A stretch of DNA of 64,000 nucleotides from Clostridium chrysemydis (GCF_015234215.1 NZ_JADEKP010000001.1:992001-1056000); one strand, 5' to 3'; shown: positions 51,001 through 61,376, numbered from the stretch's first letter. Notes: a model not told the origin generated them from the letters alone. Numbers and translations are program-made.

Positions 51001-51308
51001 TTCTAATATCTTTAAAGGCAGGCGGAACTGGACTAAACTTAACATCTGCGAATGTTGTTATTCACTTAGACCCTTGGTGGAATCCTTCTGTTGAGAATCA
51101 AGCGAACGATAGAGCACATAGGTTTGGCCAAAAAGAACCAGTTGAAATAATAAAAATTGTCTCTAAAGATACTATAGAAGAAAAAGTTCTTAATTTACAG
51201 AATCAAAAAAATATGCTTATTAAAAGTATTTTAGAAAATGGCAATTTATCAAATGAATATCTATCAAGTTTATCTAATGAAGATTTTCTTAAAATGTTTG
51301 AAGGCTAA
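48096..51308 (+). CDS. SWIM zinc-finger SNF2 helicase
   Basis: A 1070-residue SWI2/SNF2 ATPase. The N-terminal SWIM finger lies at about residues 72-95 (CTCLDFEKSKKNNYVCKHIYA, CxCx(n)CxH). A bacterial SNF2-associated region follows. The motor starts near residue 610: GGILADEMGLGKTLQIIALL (Walker A), LVLDEAQYIKNPSS (DEAQ), LTGTPIENNLLDLWS; the helicase-C lobe has LISLKAGGTGLNLTSANVVI and DRAHRFGQ. Probably a DNA translocase that remodels protein-DNA complexes; the cellular role in clostridia is unclear. ATG 48096 has a weak GAGTGAT site; a GTG at 48084 is an alternative. Confidence 0.9.
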   Translation: MLKQNIINAFINSCYIKSEVSGKRVLKNDLVEELNINQEETTVEVHSNVISEELFNTYKAQFVIDYNALKVVSTKCTCLDFEKSKKNNYVCKHIYALMLKFIENIDTISTQDEVYNQNSYKRKPCIMDFLIDDSKSLLKLEAFINKDEWSNKISIEFKIGNEVDNVNGMYSMRDINLFLLNKYNNIPMKFGKGLTFQDELFYFNDKDTEILNFISMLQEYDYSLGNYKKSQEKFVNGKELRIPKFLLKQFFKIFVGEHIYLNKGFYSRVIISEVISGDIPLPIDVIDKNGLTIDFIDGLPEELLEGSNVFIYKSNIYLPSQNQINMLKKFIKLAAETKKIIINKGEKDSAYKHLIPKLMSFSKYLHLDNTVKKNILFGNPIYKFYFDRDGSTTVLKINVCYDNYEFNIFENIKGKYIYNHPDSVRHIVDQIEGYGFTKIDNNFVFTNSEYEQYDFFKNKINDLQRLGEIFYTDNFKPLLNLNDKIEINVGHGRQDYIEMKYEFKDIDEVEYKSIIESIINHNKFYKLNSGEFIDLEEIEIKELICFLNAVTPFKDDINKNKIEVPSSYGYFIKNKLNTFTNTNSKEFLSFYKNKPNCDNELNFESINATLREYQIFGVKWLIEKYNLKLGGILADEMGLGKTLQIIALLILKRPIKTLIVSPTSLIYNWQNEIIKFAPNLNYKVIAGSKSERCDLIKNIKSNEVIITSYNSLRLDKDLYENLEFDLLVLDEAQYIKNPSSLTARTCKSLNANCKFALTGTPIENNLLDLWSIFDFILPGYLFSKEDFNVKYNRNLNEDECIKDELNNLITPFILRRTKNEVLKDLPPKIEKTLTVKMTKEQEKIYLSYSKYVTSIIKKEMKEDTFGKNKIKMLSYLTKLRQISISPKLTINSYTSDSAKFRAAYDLIIKSIENNKKILVFSQFTTALKEFSNLLQKKSINFFYLDGKTKASDRIELVNSFNSESKCNVFLISLKAGGTGLNLTSANVVIHLDPWWNPSVENQANDRAHRFGQKEPVEIIKIVSKDTIEEKVLNLQNQKNMLIKSILENGNLSNEYLSSLSNEDFLKMFEG

Positions 51309-51333
51309 GAATGCAACTTAGCCTTCTTTTATA
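51301..51333 (+). terminator. Terminator after the SNF2 gene
   Basis: A 9-bp stem AAGGCTAAG / CTTAGCCTT, then TCTTTTAT; it includes the stop codon. Confidence 0.75.
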
Positions 51334-51404
51334 TATAAGTTTAATAATATGATTGGTTATGTTAAAATAATTCTATAATAATATATTAATGGAGGTAATA
51401 CAGT

Positions 51405-54017
51405 ATGGGTTTAACACCTATGATGTTGCAATATTTTGAAATAAAAGAAAGATATAAAGATTGTATAGTATTTTTTAGACTAGGTGATTTTTATGAGATG
51501 TTTTTTGAGGATGCAAAAACTGCTTCAAAAGAATTAGAGTTAGTATTAACAGGGAGAGATTGTGGATTAGAAGAACGTGCACCAATGTGTGGTATTCCTT
51601 TTCATGCCTCTGCTAACTATATATCTAGATTAGTACAAAAGGGGTATAAAGTTGCAATCTGTGAACAGGTTCAAGATCCAAGTGAAGCTAAAGGTATTGT
51701 TAAAAGAGATGTTATAAAGGTTATAACTCCTGGAACATACATAGATCCATCTAATGATGAATGCAGTAATACATATTTAATGTCTATAACAGAATCAGAT
51801 GGGGAGTTTGGTCTTGCAATAAGTGATATAAGCACTGGAGAATTTAAGACAACTTCATTTAAGGAATCAATTAATACTTTGGAAGATGAAATAGCGAAGA
51901 TATCTCCTAAAGAGATAATAGTATTTAATGAAATTTCAGATTATTTAAATAAATCACTTGAGAGTTTATCCGGAATACTAATAAGTAAAAAAGATTACGA
52001 AGCTAATGATATAAAAATTGAATCTATGTTTGAGAATTATAAGGAAACAGATATAAGTTCTTTAAGTAATTCTAAAATAGATGCAATTAAATTACTATTA
52101 TCTTATATCAAGGATACACAAAAATGTAATCTTAGTAACATTAATTTTTTAGATGTATATGAAATAATTAATTTTATGACTATAGATAGTTCATCTAGAC
52201 GTAATTTAGAATTAACTGAGAATATTCATGAAAAAACTAAAAAAGGTTCTTTATTATGGGTTCTAGATAATACATCTACAACAATGGGTGGAAGAGCATT
52301 ACGTAAGTGGATAGAAGAACCTTTAATTAGTAAGGATGAAATAGATGATAGGTTAAATGGAGTAGATGAATTATACAAAAATATATCTTTAAACGAAGAT
52401 ATAAGAGTGTCATTAAAAGACATATACGATATAGAGAGAATTGTAGGTAAAATTGCAAATGGAAGTGTTAATGCAAAGGATTTAATTTCTTTAAAAAACT
52501 CTCTAACAAAGGTTCCTGCTATTAAAAATTTGATTGCATCTACAAACTCAACAATTTTAAAAAAGTATTATGATAGCTTAGATCCGCTGTTAGAATTAAC
52601 ATCTTTATTAGAAAAATCTATTAAAGATGATCCAAGCATAAGTTTAAAAGAGGGTAATATTATAAAAGATACCTATTCAAAAGATATAGATGAGTTAAGA
52701 ATAGCAAAAACTAATGGGAAAGAATGGATTGCTTCTTTAGAGAATAGCGAAAGAGAGATTACTGGAATTAAATCATTAAAAGTTGGATATAATAAAGTTT
52801 TTGGTTATTATATAGAAATAAGAAAAGCTAATTATGATTCAATTCCTGAAGGAAGGTATATTAGAAAACAAACTTTATCAAATTCTGAGAGATATATAAC
52901 TCAAGAGTTAAAGGAAATGGAAGATAAAATTCTTGGTGCTGAAGAAAAACTAATAAATTTAGAATATAAACTATTTTTAGAAATTAGAAGTATTGTAGAA
53001 AAGCATATACCAAAATTAAAAAATACAGCTAGAACATTAAGTAACATTGATGTACTATCAACTTTAGCTAAAGTTGCATTAGAAAATAATTACGTAAAGC
53101 CAACTCTTAATTCAGATGGCATTATAAATATTGTAGATGGCAGACACCCAGTAGTAGAAAAGGTAATTGGTCTTGGTGAATTTATTTCAAATGATTCATT
53201 ACTTAACAGAAATAATGATAGGTTGCTTTTAATTACAGGGCCTAATATGGCAGGAAAATCTACGTATATGAGGCAAGTTGCTTTGATAACACTAATGGCT
53301 CAAATAGGTTCATTTGTTCCCGCAAAAGCTGCTAATATTTCAATATGTGATAAAATCTTTACACGTATAGGAGCTTCTGATGATTTAGCAGGAGGTAAAT
53401 CTACTTTTATGGTAGAGATGTGGGAAGTTTCAAATATATTAAATAACGCAACTTCTAAGAGCTTAGTATTATTAGATGAGGTTGGAAGAGGTACTTCTAC
53501 TTATGATGGACTTAGCATTGCATGGGCTGTCATTGAGTATATATCAAAAAACAAGGATTTACAATGTAATACCCTATTTGCAACACACTATCATGAACTT
53601 ACGAAGTTAGAGGGGCAAATTGAAGGCGTAAAAAACTATTCAGTTGCTGTTAAAGAAATGAATGATAGCATAATATTCCTTAGAAAAATCATTGAAGGTG
53701 GTGCTGATCAATCTTATGGAATTGAAGTTGCAAAATTAGCAGGATTACCTGAAGGTGTTATTAATAGAGCAAAGGATATTTTAAATAACTTAGAAAATGT
53801 AGATCAAAATAACTTAAATAAAAATAAAGAATTATTTGAAAAAGAAATAATAGATTCACCTAAATCTCAAACTCCTGATATACAGATGGATTTTGAAAGT
53901 TTAGAAAAAGAAAATTTATTAAATGAAATATTAAATATAAATATTTTAGAATTAACTCCTATGTCCGCAATGAATGAATTATATTCTTTAATAAATAAAG
54001 TAAAAGCATTAAAATAA
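51405..54017 (+). CDS. mutS: DNA mismatch repair protein MutS
   Basis: An 870-residue mismatch sensor. The mismatch-binding Phe and Glu occur in [15 protein letters not shown] (residues ~25-40). The core and clamp regions contain [20 protein letters not shown]. The ABC ATPase has Walker [16 protein letters not shown] near residue 612, [16 protein letters not shown], Walker [18 protein letters not shown] and the C-terminal [11 protein letters not shown]. It is the MutS1 type. Starts with ATG after GGAGGTAA. First gene of a mutS-mutL-miaA-hfq cluster. Confidence 0.98.
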   Translation: MGLTPMMLQYFEIKERYKDCIVFFRLGDFYEMFFEDAKTASKELELVLTGRDCGLEERAPMCGIPFHASANYISRLVQKGYKVAICEQVQDPSEAKGIVKRDVIKVITPGTYIDPSNDECSNTYLMSITESDGEFGLAISDISTGEFKTTSFKESINTLEDEIAKISPKEIIVFNEISDYLNKSLESLSGILISKKDYEANDIKIESMFENYKETDISSLSNSKIDAIKLLLSYIKDTQKCNLSNINFLDVYEIINFMTIDSSSRRNLELTENIHEKTKKGSLLWVLDNTSTTMGGRALRKWIEEPLISKDEIDDRLNGVDELYKNISLNEDIRVSLKDIYDIERIVGKIANGSVNAKDLISLKNSLTKVPAIKNLIASTNSTILKKYYDSLDPLLELTSLLEKSIKDDPSISLKEGNIIKDTYSKDIDELRIAKTNGKEWIASLENSEREITGIKSLKVGYNKVFGYYIEIRKANYDSIPEGRYIRKQTLSNSERYITQELKEMEDKILGAEEKLINLEYKLFLEIRSIVEKHIPKLKNTARTLSNIDVLSTLAKVALENNYVKPTLNSDGIINIVDGRHPVVEKVIGLGEFISNDSLLNRNNDRLLLITGPNMAGKSTYMRQVALITLMAQIGSFVPAKAANISICDKIFTRIGASDDLAGGKSTFMVEMWEVSNILNNATSKSLVLLDEVGRGTSTYDGLSIAWAVIEYISKNKDLQCNTLFATHYHELTKLEGQIEGVKNYSVAVKEMNDSIIFLRKIIEGGADQSYGIEVAKLAGLPEGVINRAKDILNNLENVDQNNLNKNKELFEKEIIDSPKSQTPDIQMDFESLEKENLLNEILNINILELTPMSAMNELYSLINKVKALK

Positions 54018-54026
54018 GGTGATAAC

Positions 54027-55928
54027 ATGAGTAGAATAAATGTTTTAGATGATGTAACTTCAAACAAAATAGCAGCAGGTGAAGTAGTCGAAAGACCTTC
54101 CTCTGTTGTTAAAGAATTAATTGAAAATTCAATAGATGCAAACGCTAAAAACATAAAGATAGAAATTAAAGATGGCGGATCTACATTAATAAGAATAATA
54201 GATGATGGGGATGGAATTCATAAAGACGATTTAAAAAAAGCATTTTTACCGCATGCAACAAGTAAAATAAAAAATGTAGAAGACATTTTTTCAATTTTAT
54301 CCTTAGGTTTTAGAGGAGAAGCTTTAGCCTCTATAGCTTCAGTTGCAAAAGTTAATTTAAAATCCAAAACAGCTGATAGTGAATTTGGTAAAGGAATAGT
54401 TGTAGAAGGTGGAAAGATACTTTCTGAAGAGGAATGTGGATGCAATGATGGTACACAAATTGATGTGACAGACCTTTTTTATAATGTTCCAGCTAGAAAG
54501 AAATTCTTAAAATCCTTTACAAGAGAGGGATCTATAATAAATGACATTGTAAATAGAATTGCCATTTCTAATCCTAAAATTAGCTTTTTATTAATTAATA
54601 ATGATAAAAAAGTCTTACAAACGTACGGAAATGGAAATCAAAAAGATGTAATTAGAGCTATATACGGAAAAACAATCTCGGATGAAACTATTCCATTTAA
54701 ATCAGATAATGATTTTATATCTATTTCTGGTTTTATTGGAAAAGAATTAATAGCAAGAGGATCTAGAAATAATCAAAGTATTTTTGTAAATAATAGATAC
54801 ATTAAAAATAAAACTATAGTTGCAGCTGTGGAAAATGCATTTAAATCTTTTAGCACAGTAAATAAATTTCCTTTCTTTGTTTTAAATATAAATATTTATC
54901 CTGAATTTATTGATGTGAATATTCATCCAACTAAATCTGAGATTAAATTTAAAGATGAAAGGGTTCTTTTTAAAACTGTGTTTGATGCTATTCATACCGC
55001 ATTAAAAAATGATGTTTTCAACGATTTCAATTTACCTGAAGAAATTAAACAAAATACTCAAACTATTAGTGAAAAGCCAATAGAACTTGAACTTAGTTTT
55101 TTAGAAGAGGAGTCAAAAATAAAACAAAATTCAAATATAGGTAGTAATGAGTTTATGTTTGATAAAATCGATAAAGAAAGAGAACAATTACTTAAGTTAA
55201 AAAATGCATTTTCAAATGAATCTGTAATGAATAATACAATAGACTTAAATCAAAATGAAGAAAGTTATTCTGAATCATTGGTAAAAGAATATAATTCTAA
55301 TACTTACAATGATAAAGATTGTGTTGCAAAAGAAGACTTAGTACCTAAATTTCCTGCACTTAATGTTATTGGTCAATTCAACAAAACATATATACTTTGT
55401 GAAAATGATAGTATTCTTTATATTATTGACCAACATGCAGCACACGAAAAAATACTATTTGAGAATTATATGCAAAGTATTAAAAATAAAAACATTGTAG
55501 TTCAGCCTTTGTTAATTCCAACTTTGATTGATTTGTCGCAAGATGATTTTGCTTATTTTGAGGAGAATAAGTCTGTATTTCTGGATTCAGGTTTTGTAAT
55601 TGAAAATTTTGGTGATTTTACTATTTCGATAAAAGAAGTACCATATTTTCTAGGAAAGTTAGATGCAAAGAAAATATTTATAGATATACTAGACAATATT
55701 AAAAACTTAGGTACTGGAAAAGAGATTGAAGTTAAGTATAATAAAATAGCTACTATGGCTTGTAAATCAGCAGTAAAAGGAAATGATTACTTAGATTATA
55801 GAGAAATGGTTAATTTAGTAGATAAACTAAGATTTATAGAGGATCCATTCCATTGTCCTCATGGTCGCCCTACTATTATTAAGTTCAGTAGTACTGATTT
55901 AGATAAAAAATTTAGAAGGATTGTGTAA
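54027..55928 (+). CDS. mutL: DNA mismatch repair protein MutL (endonuclease type)
   Basis: A 633-residue GHKL ATPase: N box [22 protein letters not shown], and [13 protein letters not shown]. The C-terminal domain holds the metal-binding nickase motif [12 protein letters not shown] (DQHAx2Ex4E), [10 protein letters not shown] and CPHGRPT, so this MutL is expected to nick DNA, as in bacteria lacking MutH. Residues ~335-440 form the acidic, variable linker. It lies 9 nt after mutS and overlaps the miaA ribosome site. Confidence 0.98.
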   Translation: MSRINVLDDVTSNKIAAGEVVERPSSVVKELIENSIDANAKNIKIEIKDGGSTLIRIIDDGDGIHKDDLKKAFLPHATSKIKNVEDIFSILSLGFRGEALASIASVAKVNLKSKTADSEFGKGIVVEGGKILSEEECGCNDGTQIDVTDLFYNVPARKKFLKSFTREGSIINDIVNRIAISNPKISFLLINNDKKVLQTYGNGNQKDVIRAIYGKTISDETIPFKSDNDFISISGFIGKELIARGSRNNQSIFVNNRYIKNKTIVAAVENAFKSFSTVNKFPFFVLNINIYPEFIDVNIHPTKSEIKFKDERVLFKTVFDAIHTALKNDVFNDFNLPEEIKQNTQTISEKPIELELSFLEEESKIKQNSNIGSNEFMFDKIDKEREQLLKLKNAFSNESVMNNTIDLNQNEESYSESLVKEYNSNTYNDKDCVAKEDLVPKFPALNVIGQFNKTYILCENDSILYIIDQHAAHEKILFENYMQSIKNKNIVVQPLLIPTLIDLSQDDFAYFEENKSVFLDSGFVIENFGDFTISIKEVPYFLGKLDAKKIFIDILDNIKNLGTGKEIEVKYNKIATMACKSAVKGNDYLDYREMVNLVDKLRFIEDPFHCPHGRPTIIKFSSTDLDKKFRRIV

Positions 55929-55929
55929 A

Positions 55930-56868
55930 ATGATTAAAAAAAATAAAGACATCTTAGTTTTAGCCGGCCCTACAGCGATAGGTAAGACTGAACTTTCAAT
56001 TAGATTAGCAAAAAAATTAAATGGAGAAATAATATCTGCAGATTCTATGCAAATTTATAAAAGTCTTGATATAGGCTCTGCAAAAGTAACTAGAGAAGAG
56101 ATGCAAGATATCCCACACCATATGATTGATATCATTGACCCAGATATACCTTTTACTGTTGCTGAATATAAAAATATTGCAGCCCCAATAATAGAGGATA
56201 TTATATCTAGAGGAAAGCTACCTATAATAGCTGGTGGTACTGGATTATATATAAACTCTCTTACATGTAACATGGACTTTACAGAGGCCAAAACAGATAT
56301 AAACTACAGAAATGAATTAAATAGTTTAGCATCTTTAAAGGGAAATGAATATGTGCACTCACTTTTAGCTACAATAGACCCTATTAGTTATAAAAATATC
56401 CATTATAATAATTTGAAAAGGGTTATAAGGGCTCTAGAAGTATATAAACTTACTGGTAAACCATATAGTTCATATAACGCTGGTGAAAAAATTTATAATA
56501 GTGACTATAACGTACATTACTTTGTTTTAGATATGAATAGGGATGCATTATATAATAGAATAAATCATCGTGTAGATACGATGATGTCAAATGGATTACT
56601 TGATGAGTGTATCCTACTAAAGTCAAATGGATTAAATTTAAACAATCAATCTATTCAAGGAATAGGTTATAAAGAAATATTTACTTACCTAGATAAAAAA
56701 ATATCTCTAGATGATGCAGTTGAACTTATTAAAAAAGGAAGTAGAAATTATGCTAAAAGACAACTAACATGGTTTAGAAGGGATCCAAGGGCAATATTTT
56801 TAAATAAAGATATGCTAAGTTTAGATCAAATAGAAAATAAAATTATTAATGACATTAAATGCATTTAG
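55930..56868 (+). CDS. miaA: tRNA dimethylallyltransferase
   Basis: A 312-residue enzyme that adds the dimethylallyl group to A37 of tRNAs reading UNN codons. P-loop [56 protein letters not shown] and [12 protein letters not shown] are diagnostic. [12 protein letters not shown] and RQLTWFRRD occur near the end. ATG 55930 is used, 9 nt after AGAAGG; a TTG at 55921 inside mutL is less likely. It supplies substrate for MiaB. Confidence 0.97.
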   Translation: MIKKNKDILVLAGPTAIGKTELSIRLAKKLNGEIISADSMQIYKSLDIGSAKVTREEMQDIPHHMIDIIDPDIPFTVAEYKNIAAPIIEDIISRGKLPIIAGGTGLYINSLTCNMDFTEAKTDINYRNELNSLASLKGNEYVHSLLATIDPISYKNIHYNNLKRVIRALEVYKLTGKPYSSYNAGEKIYNSDYNVHYFVLDMNRDALYNRINHRVDTMMSNGLLDECILLKSNGLNLNNQSIQGIGYKEIFTYLDKKISLDDAVELIKKGSRNYAKRQLTWFRRDPRAIFLNKDMLSLDQIENKIINDIKCI

Positions 56869-56912
56869 CGTTATAATTATAAATAAACAGGAATTTGTGG
56901 AGGTGCTAGTAA

Positions 56913-57155
56913 ATGAACAATCAACATAATAATTTACAAGACATATTCTTAAATGGGGCTAGAAAAAATAAAATACCAGTTGAAGTGTATTTAACAAATG
57001 GTTATAAATTAAAAGGGTTTGTAAAGGGATTTGATAACTTTACTGTTGTGTTAGATTGTGATGGCAATCAAATGTTAGTATATAAACATGCGGTAACAAC
57101 AATAACACCTGCAAAACCAATCTTATTCGTTGATAATAATTTAAATAATGAATAA
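56913..57155 (+). CDS. hfq: RNA chaperone Hfq
   Basis: An 80-residue Sm-like protein forming a hexameric ring for sRNA-mRNA binding. Sm1 is [20 protein letters not shown]; Sm2 is [16 protein letters not shown] with the YKHA motif (KHA in place of E. coli KHA, conserved). The N-terminal helix is [15 protein letters not shown]. It is short with no long C-terminal tail, as in Firmicutes. It follows miaA, as in many bacteria, and a terminator ends the cluster. Confidence 0.97.
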   Translation: MNNQHNNLQDIFLNGARKNKIPVEVYLTNGYKLKGFVKGFDNFTVVLDCDGNQMLVYKHAVTTITPAKPILFVDNNLNNE

Positions 57156-57159
57156 ATTA

Positions 57160-57192
57160 TGTAGGCACTTATATGGGTGCCTATTTATTTTT
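57160..57192 (+). terminator. Terminator after hfq
   Basis: Stem TAGGCAC / GTGCCTA, then TTTATTTTT. Confidence 0.75.
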
Positions 57193-57213
57193 AATAATAT
57201 CTAGGAGGAATAT

Positions 57214-58506
57214 ATGCTAAAAAATACAGAAGAATTAATAATATCTAAATATGGAATTACTAAAGATGCATTTAATATGTTTAGAAGAGCTTTAGAAGAG
57301 GTTAGTTATGACTTAAGTAGATATGATGAAATAAAAGAGTATAATCAACTTAAAGTTCTAGCTGCATTTCAAGAAGAAAGGATAAGTGATTCTCACTTTA
57401 CTAACTCAACTGGATATGCATACGATGATATGGGGAGAGAAGGATTAGATAGAGTCTATGCTCGTGTATTCAATACTGAAGCCGCAATTGTTAGACCTCA
57501 CTTTGTTAACGGAACTCATGCTATAGGAACGGCTCTGTTTGGTAATTTAAGGCCTGAAGATACGCTTTTAGCTATTTCAGGTAGACCATATGATACTTTA
57601 CATGGAGTAATAGGACTAAATGGATCAAAAGGGACTGGTTCTTTAAAAGATTATGGTATTAAATATGATGAGGTGGATTTAATTGATGATGAACACCTTG
57701 ATTTTGAAAATATAGAAAAGAAAATTAAAAGTAATGATTCAATCAAGATGGTTCATATACAAAGAAGTACAGGTTATAGTACTAGAAAAGCCTTACAATT
57801 AACCGAAATAAAAAAAGCAATTGACCTTGTAAAATCTTTAAATAGTTCAATTATAGTGTTTGTTGATAACTGCTATGGTGAATTTGTAGATATATATGAA
57901 CCCACTGATTTCGGAGCAGATCTTATGGCTGGTTCTTTAATAAAAAATATAGGCGGTGGCATTTCGCCAACTGGTGGTTATATAGTAGGTAAAAAAGAAT
58001 ATGTAGAAAACGCTGCATACAGATTAACTGTTCCTGGTATAGGTGGTGAATGTGGTGCAATGCTTGATACTATGCGTACCTTATTTCAAGGATTCTTTTT
58101 AGCTCCTAATGTTACTATCGAAGCCTTAAAAGGAGCACATTTACTGTCAAAGGTAATGGAGCTTTCAGGTTTTTCTTGTAAACCTAGTTCAAGAGAAAAA
58201 AGAAGTGATATAGTTCAAACAATCACTTTTGGTGATAAGGATATACTTATCGAATTTATAAGAGGGATCCAAGAGGCCGCTCCAATTGATTCATATGTAA
58301 CATGTATACCTACTCCAATGCCAGGATATGAAGATGAAGTAATTATGGCAGCTGGAGCTTTTATTCAAGGTTCATCGATTGAATTGTCTGCTGATGCGCC
58401 TATTAGAGAACCTTATATTGCATATATTCAAGGTGGATTAACATTCGATCATGCAAAAATAGGGGCATTAATTGCTTTAAATAAAGTCATTAATGCAAAA
58501 AAATAG
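57214..58506 (+). CDS. PLP-dependent enzyme of the methionine gamma-lyase-like family (YnbB type)
   Basis: A 430-residue PLP enzyme, historically called aluminium resistance protein. It has RVYARVFNTEAAIVRPHFVN, HGVIGLNGSKGTGSLKDYGI, IVFVDNCYGEFVDIYEPTDF with the PLP Asp, and GADLMAGSLIKNIGGGISPT with the Schiff-base Lys (SLIKN). The family lies next to hfq in many Firmicutes, as here. The physiological substrate is not certain; carbon-sulfur lyase activity is inferred from fold. Confidence 0.88.
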   Translation: MLKNTEELIISKYGITKDAFNMFRRALEEVSYDLSRYDEIKEYNQLKVLAAFQEERISDSHFTNSTGYAYDDMGREGLDRVYARVFNTEAAIVRPHFVNGTHAIGTALFGNLRPEDTLLAISGRPYDTLHGVIGLNGSKGTGSLKDYGIKYDEVDLIDDEHLDFENIEKKIKSNDSIKMVHIQRSTGYSTRKALQLTEIKKAIDLVKSLNSSIIVFVDNCYGEFVDIYEPTDFGADLMAGSLIKNIGGGISPTGGYIVGKKEYVENAAYRLTVPGIGGECGAMLDTMRTLFQGFFLAPNVTIEALKGAHLLSKVMELSGFSCKPSSREKRSDIVQTITFGDKDILIEFIRGIQEAAPIDSYVTCIPTPMPGYEDEVIMAAGAFIQGSSIELSADAPIREPYIAYIQGGLTFDHAKIGALIALNKVINAKK

Positions 58507-58526
58507 AGTTCTTTTGAACTCTATTT
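58501..58526. terminator. Bidirectional terminator between convergent genes
   Basis: A perfect 11-bp stem AAATAGAGTTC / GAACTCTATTT around TTTT, serving both the PLP enzyme gene and lexA. Confidence 0.85.
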
Positions 58527-59131
58527 TAATATGATCTATAAATTCCAACTAACTTACCAACAACTGAACAATCAGTTATTATAATTGGTTCCATTGTATC
58601 ATTTTCTGGCTGTAATCTAATATGATCCTTTTCTTTAAAAAATCTTTTAATTGTAGCTTCTTCATCAATTAAAGCAACAACTATATCTCCATTTTGGGCT
58701 GAATTAACCCTTTCAATAATTGCTAAGTCCCCGTCATGAACTCCAGCATTTATCATACTATTGCCCCAAACTTTAAGCATAAATAACTCATTGTCATGTT
58801 TAATATAGTCTAAAGGAATACTAAATGTATCTTCTATATTTTCAGTTGCTAATACAGGCATACCCGCTGTTATACGACCTATTATCGGTATGTTTATCAT
58901 TTCTTTTTTTCCTTGCGATAATTCAACTATTTCTAGTGCTCTAGGCTTTGTAGGATCTCTTTTAATCAATCCTTTTTTCTCTAGTCTTTTTAAATGCCCG
59001 TGTACCGTAGAAGTTGACTTTAAAGATACAGCTTCACATATTTCTCTAACTGATGGTGGATAGCCCTTATTTTCAGTATAAACTTTAAGAAATTCGTATA
59101 TTTGGCTTTGCTTATCATTTCCATCTAGCAT
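58526..59131 (-). CDS. lexA: LexA repressor, SOS response
   Basis: A 201-residue repressor. The winged helix (residues 20-65) includes [20 protein letters not shown]. The self-cleavage site is Ala89-Gly90 (RITAGMPV), with catalytic Ser125 (GNSMINAG) and Lys162 (ATIKRFF). I use ATG 59131 behind GAGGTG; a longer frame upstream lacks a ribosome site. A LexA-type site lies just above its -35 box, predicting autoregulation. Confidence 0.97.
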   Translation of the reverse strand: MLDGNDKQSQIYEFLKVYTENKGYPPSVREICEAVSLKSTSTVHGHLKRLEKKGLIKRDPTKPRALEIVELSQGKKEMINIPIIGRITAGMPVLATENIEDTFSIPLDYIKHDNELFMLKVWGNSMINAGVHDGDLAIIERVNSAQNGDIVVALIDEEATIKRFFKEKDHIRLQPENDTMEPIIITDCSVVGKLVGIYRSY

Positions 59132-59159
59132 ATATTGCACCTCACATTCTAATAATAGT

Positions 59160-59188
59160 ATTATAGCATACGTATTTTTATATATCAA
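59160..59188 (-). promoter_or_regulatory. lexA promoter
   Basis: On the minus strand TTGATA (59183-59188), a 17-nt spacer and TATAAT (59160-59165). Confidence 0.7.
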
Positions 59189-59201
59189 ACTAATGTTCTT
59201 A

Positions 59202-59213
59202 GTACATATGTTC
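59202..59213. promoter_or_regulatory. LexA-binding site between lexA and the divergent gene
   Basis: GTACATATGTTC differs at one position from the Gram-positive LexA box GAACATATGTTC. It lies 14 bp upstream of the lexA -35 box and 7 bp before the -35 box of the divergent gene, so it could control both. Confidence 0.65.
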
Positions 59214-59220
59214 TTATAGT

Positions 59221-59249
59221 TTGATATATGTATTTTTTTTTGGTATAAT
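59221..59249 (+). promoter_or_regulatory. Promoter of the gene divergent from lexA
   Basis: TTGATA (59221-59226), 17-nt spacer ending TGG, TATAAT (59244-59249). Confidence 0.7.
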
Positions 59250-59276
59250 TAGTTTTATTATTCAAGAGGTGATAAA

Positions 59277-59705
59277 ATGAATAGAAAATTTAACGAAGAT
59301 GATTATTGCGATATTTATGAAAATAAAATTTGTGATAATTGCGGAAAATGTTTAGAAGATTTAGGCATAGATGTACGTGCTATAAAAATCGAAGATATTG
59401 CAAAAGACATTGAGGAAAATAAAATTCTTGAAGAAGAGTGGAAAGATATGATTTTCAAAGCTCAGAATATCGATCCATCTTTAGATGAGGAAGATATAAA
59501 AAAAGCTTTAAAAGAAGCTTATTCGTCATTAAATGTTTCAAATCAAGCTCTAAATGACGATAAAAGTGATAAATATGTAGATGCTTTTGATAAAATAGAG
59601 TACTTAGATGACTACAATATAAATGAGGAAAATGGAGATTTAGAAGAATTAACAGAAGAAATTTTTCCAGGAGTACGCCGCATCATTAAAAAGAACAGAG
59701 AATAA
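59277..59705 (+). CDS. Hypothetical protein divergent from lexA
   Basis: A 142-residue acidic protein. The N-terminus CDIYENKICDNCGKCLEDLG holds four cysteines, probably one metal site. The rest is helical and rich in Asp/Glu, ending FPGVRRIIKKNRE. AAGAGGTGAT precedes the ATG. It shares the intergenic region and LexA site with lexA, so SOS control is possible. No known function. Confidence 0.65.
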   Translation: MNRKFNEDDYCDIYENKICDNCGKCLEDLGIDVRAIKIEDIAKDIEENKILEEEWKDMIFKAQNIDPSLDEEDIKKALKEAYSSLNVSNQALNDDKSDKYVDAFDKIEYLDDYNINEENGDLEELTEEIFPGVRRIIKKNRE

Positions 59706-59723
59706 TTATTCTCTGTTCTTTTT
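59691..59723 (+). terminator. Perfect-palindrome terminator
   Basis: A 30-bp perfect palindrome (59691-59720) that includes the stop codon, followed by T residues. Confidence 0.85.
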
Positions 59724-59780
59724 GAATATTAATCTGTAAATAAGTAATACTATTATTGAATGAAAAAGGAGAGTGATAGT

Positions 59781-60305
59781 ATGAAAAACAAATTAATAAT
59801 AACTCTAATAGCTACTGCAACTATTCTTGGATTTGCAGGATGCGGAGCAAAAGAGGTGGTTGATGATACAAAAAACAAGGTTGAGAATGCAAGCGAAAGA
59901 GCTACAGATGATATAAAAAATACAACAGAAAACATTAAAAATGATTTTAGTGATGAAATGCTAAATTTAAAACTAGATGACTTCATAAAAAAAGTAGAGG
60001 ATAAGGGGTATAATGTAGAAAATTTAAAAGAATCTACTGATAAAAACTATAATTTCAATGGAAAATTAGATAAACTTAAAATAAACAATGACGAAATAGT
60101 AATTTTCGAATATCCTGATAAAGAATCTTTAGATAAAGAAGTAGATAAAATATCAAACAATAGTTATTTAGCGGACGGAGCAAAAATGGATACAAATAAT
60201 CCTCCTCAAATTTATAGAAGTGGGAAGTTATTATTTGTATATAATGGAAAAAATCAAGATACAACTAATCTTTTAACTGATATACTTGGAACAAAAATAA
60301 AATAA
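59781..60305 (+). CDS. Lipoprotein, unknown
   Basis: A 174-residue protein with a lipoprotein signal: MKNKLIITLIATATILGFAG followed by the lipobox Cys. A helical charged segment (NKVENASERATDDIKNTTEN) follows, then a small alpha/beta domain (NDEIVIFEYPDKESLDKEVD). ATG 59781 is preceded by GGAGAGTGAT. It should be anchored on the outer face of the membrane. No specific family is recognised. Confidence 0.7.
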   Translation: MKNKLIITLIATATILGFAGCGAKEVVDDTKNKVENASERATDDIKNTTENIKNDFSDEMLNLKLDDFIKKVEDKGYNVENLKESTDKNYNFNGKLDKLKINNDEIVIFEYPDKESLDKEVDKISNNSYLADGAKMDTNNPPQIYRSGKLLFVYNGKNQDTTNLLTDILGTKIK

Positions 60306-60333
60306 AAGAATTAACTTCTTTTATTTTATTTTT
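60300..60333. terminator. Bidirectional terminator between convergent genes
   Basis: Stem AAATAAAAGAA / TTCTTTTATTT with TTAAC loop. Confidence 0.75.
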
Positions 60334-61316
60334 GCTAAAGGATTCGATTTAACTGCAGCTCTTAAAGTTTCATCATCTACATGAGTATAAATTTGTGTTG
60401 TTGATATATTTTCATGACCTAAAATACTTTGTAATGATCTTATATCAACTTCACCATATTTATACATTAACGTTGCAGCTGTATGTCTTAGTTTATGAGG
60501 AGTATATTTTTCATCTTTAAGCCCTGCATTTTTAGTAGCTTTTTTTACCATTATTTCTACGGTTCTTTTGTTAATAGGTGTACCCCTGTTAGAAATAAAT
60601 AAATAATTCTTATTTTCTAAAGTACACTTAGAAGAGTCTCTGACCTTTAGATATTCTTCTAGAGCTTTTAAACATGCCTCATTTAAATAAACAGTCCTTT
60701 CTTTATTACCTTTTCCTATTATAGTTAATATATCTCCCGAAATCTTATCTAACCTAATTCCACAAAGCTCAGATAATCTCATACCACAATTTAGAAAGAA
60801 AGTAATAATACAATAATCTCTCTTATAATTTTTATTGCTTTTATCTAACGAATTCAAAAGTTGAATACTTTCATTCAAGTCTAAGTAAATAGGGTGACGC
60901 TTATTTATTTTAGGTGATTCCAATTCTAAAGTTGGATTCTCATCAATAACTTTTGCTTTGTTTTGAAGAAATTTAAAAAAAGATTTTAATGTAGCGACTT
61001 TTCTAGCTCTCGCATATGAACTATTTTTCCTGAATTTTTCTAGAAAACTCATAAAAGCGTATAATTCAGATAACTTAATCTCTTTTATAAAATCATCATT
61101 TATATCAGATATCTCAATTTGAGAAAAATCAATAGAGTTATCTTTAACAGAGTTTCTATATAATTTTAAAAACCTAAAAAACATAACCAGATCTACTTTA
61201 TAAGCTGCTATAGTATTTGGGGATTTTCCTTTAATAGTTTCAAGATAATTTAAAAAATCTATAACTAGCTTAGGTAAATCATCATTTTTCCTTAATTCCG
61301 AAAAATCATAAATCAT
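60321..61316 (-). CDS. Xer-type tyrosine recombinase with complete active site
   Basis: A 331-residue recombinase with an N-terminal SAM-like domain (residues 10-130) and catalytic residues intact: Arg in CGMRLSELCGI, Lys in GKGNKERTVYL, HxxR in TPHKLRHTAATL, His in LGHENISTT and Tyr in QIYTHVDD. In contrast with the XerD-like protein at 18873, this is likely to be active and may resolve chromosome dimers. AAGGAGG precedes its ATG, and a 14-bp hairpin lies 30 nt upstream. XerC and XerD types cannot be separated confidently here. Confidence 0.88.
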   Translation of the reverse strand: MIYDFSELRKNDDLPKLVIDFLNYLETIKGKSPNTIAAYKVDLVMFFRFLKLYRNSVKDNSIDFSQIEISDINDDFIKEIKLSELYAFMSFLEKFRKNSSYARARKVATLKSFFKFLQNKAKVIDENPTLELESPKINKRHPIYLDLNESIQLLNSLDKSNKNYKRDYCIITFFLNCGMRLSELCGIRLDKISGDILTIIGKGNKERTVYLNEACLKALEEYLKVRDSSKCTLENKNYLFISNRGTPINKRTVEIMVKKATKNAGLKDEKYTPHKLRHTAATLMYKYGEVDIRSLQSILGHENISTTQIYTHVDDETLRAAVKSNPLAKIK

Positions 61317-61344
61317 AATCTAAAAACCTCCTTCACAATACCTT

Positions 61345-61376
61345 TTATTTCGCTAAATGGTTATTTAGCGAAATAA
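61345..61376 (-). repeat. Perfect 14-bp hairpin before the Xer gene
   Basis: Arms 61345-61358 and 61363-61376 pair perfectly around GGTT. On the transcript it stands about 17 nt before the ribosome site; it may be an operator or an RNA element affecting translation. Confidence 0.65.
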
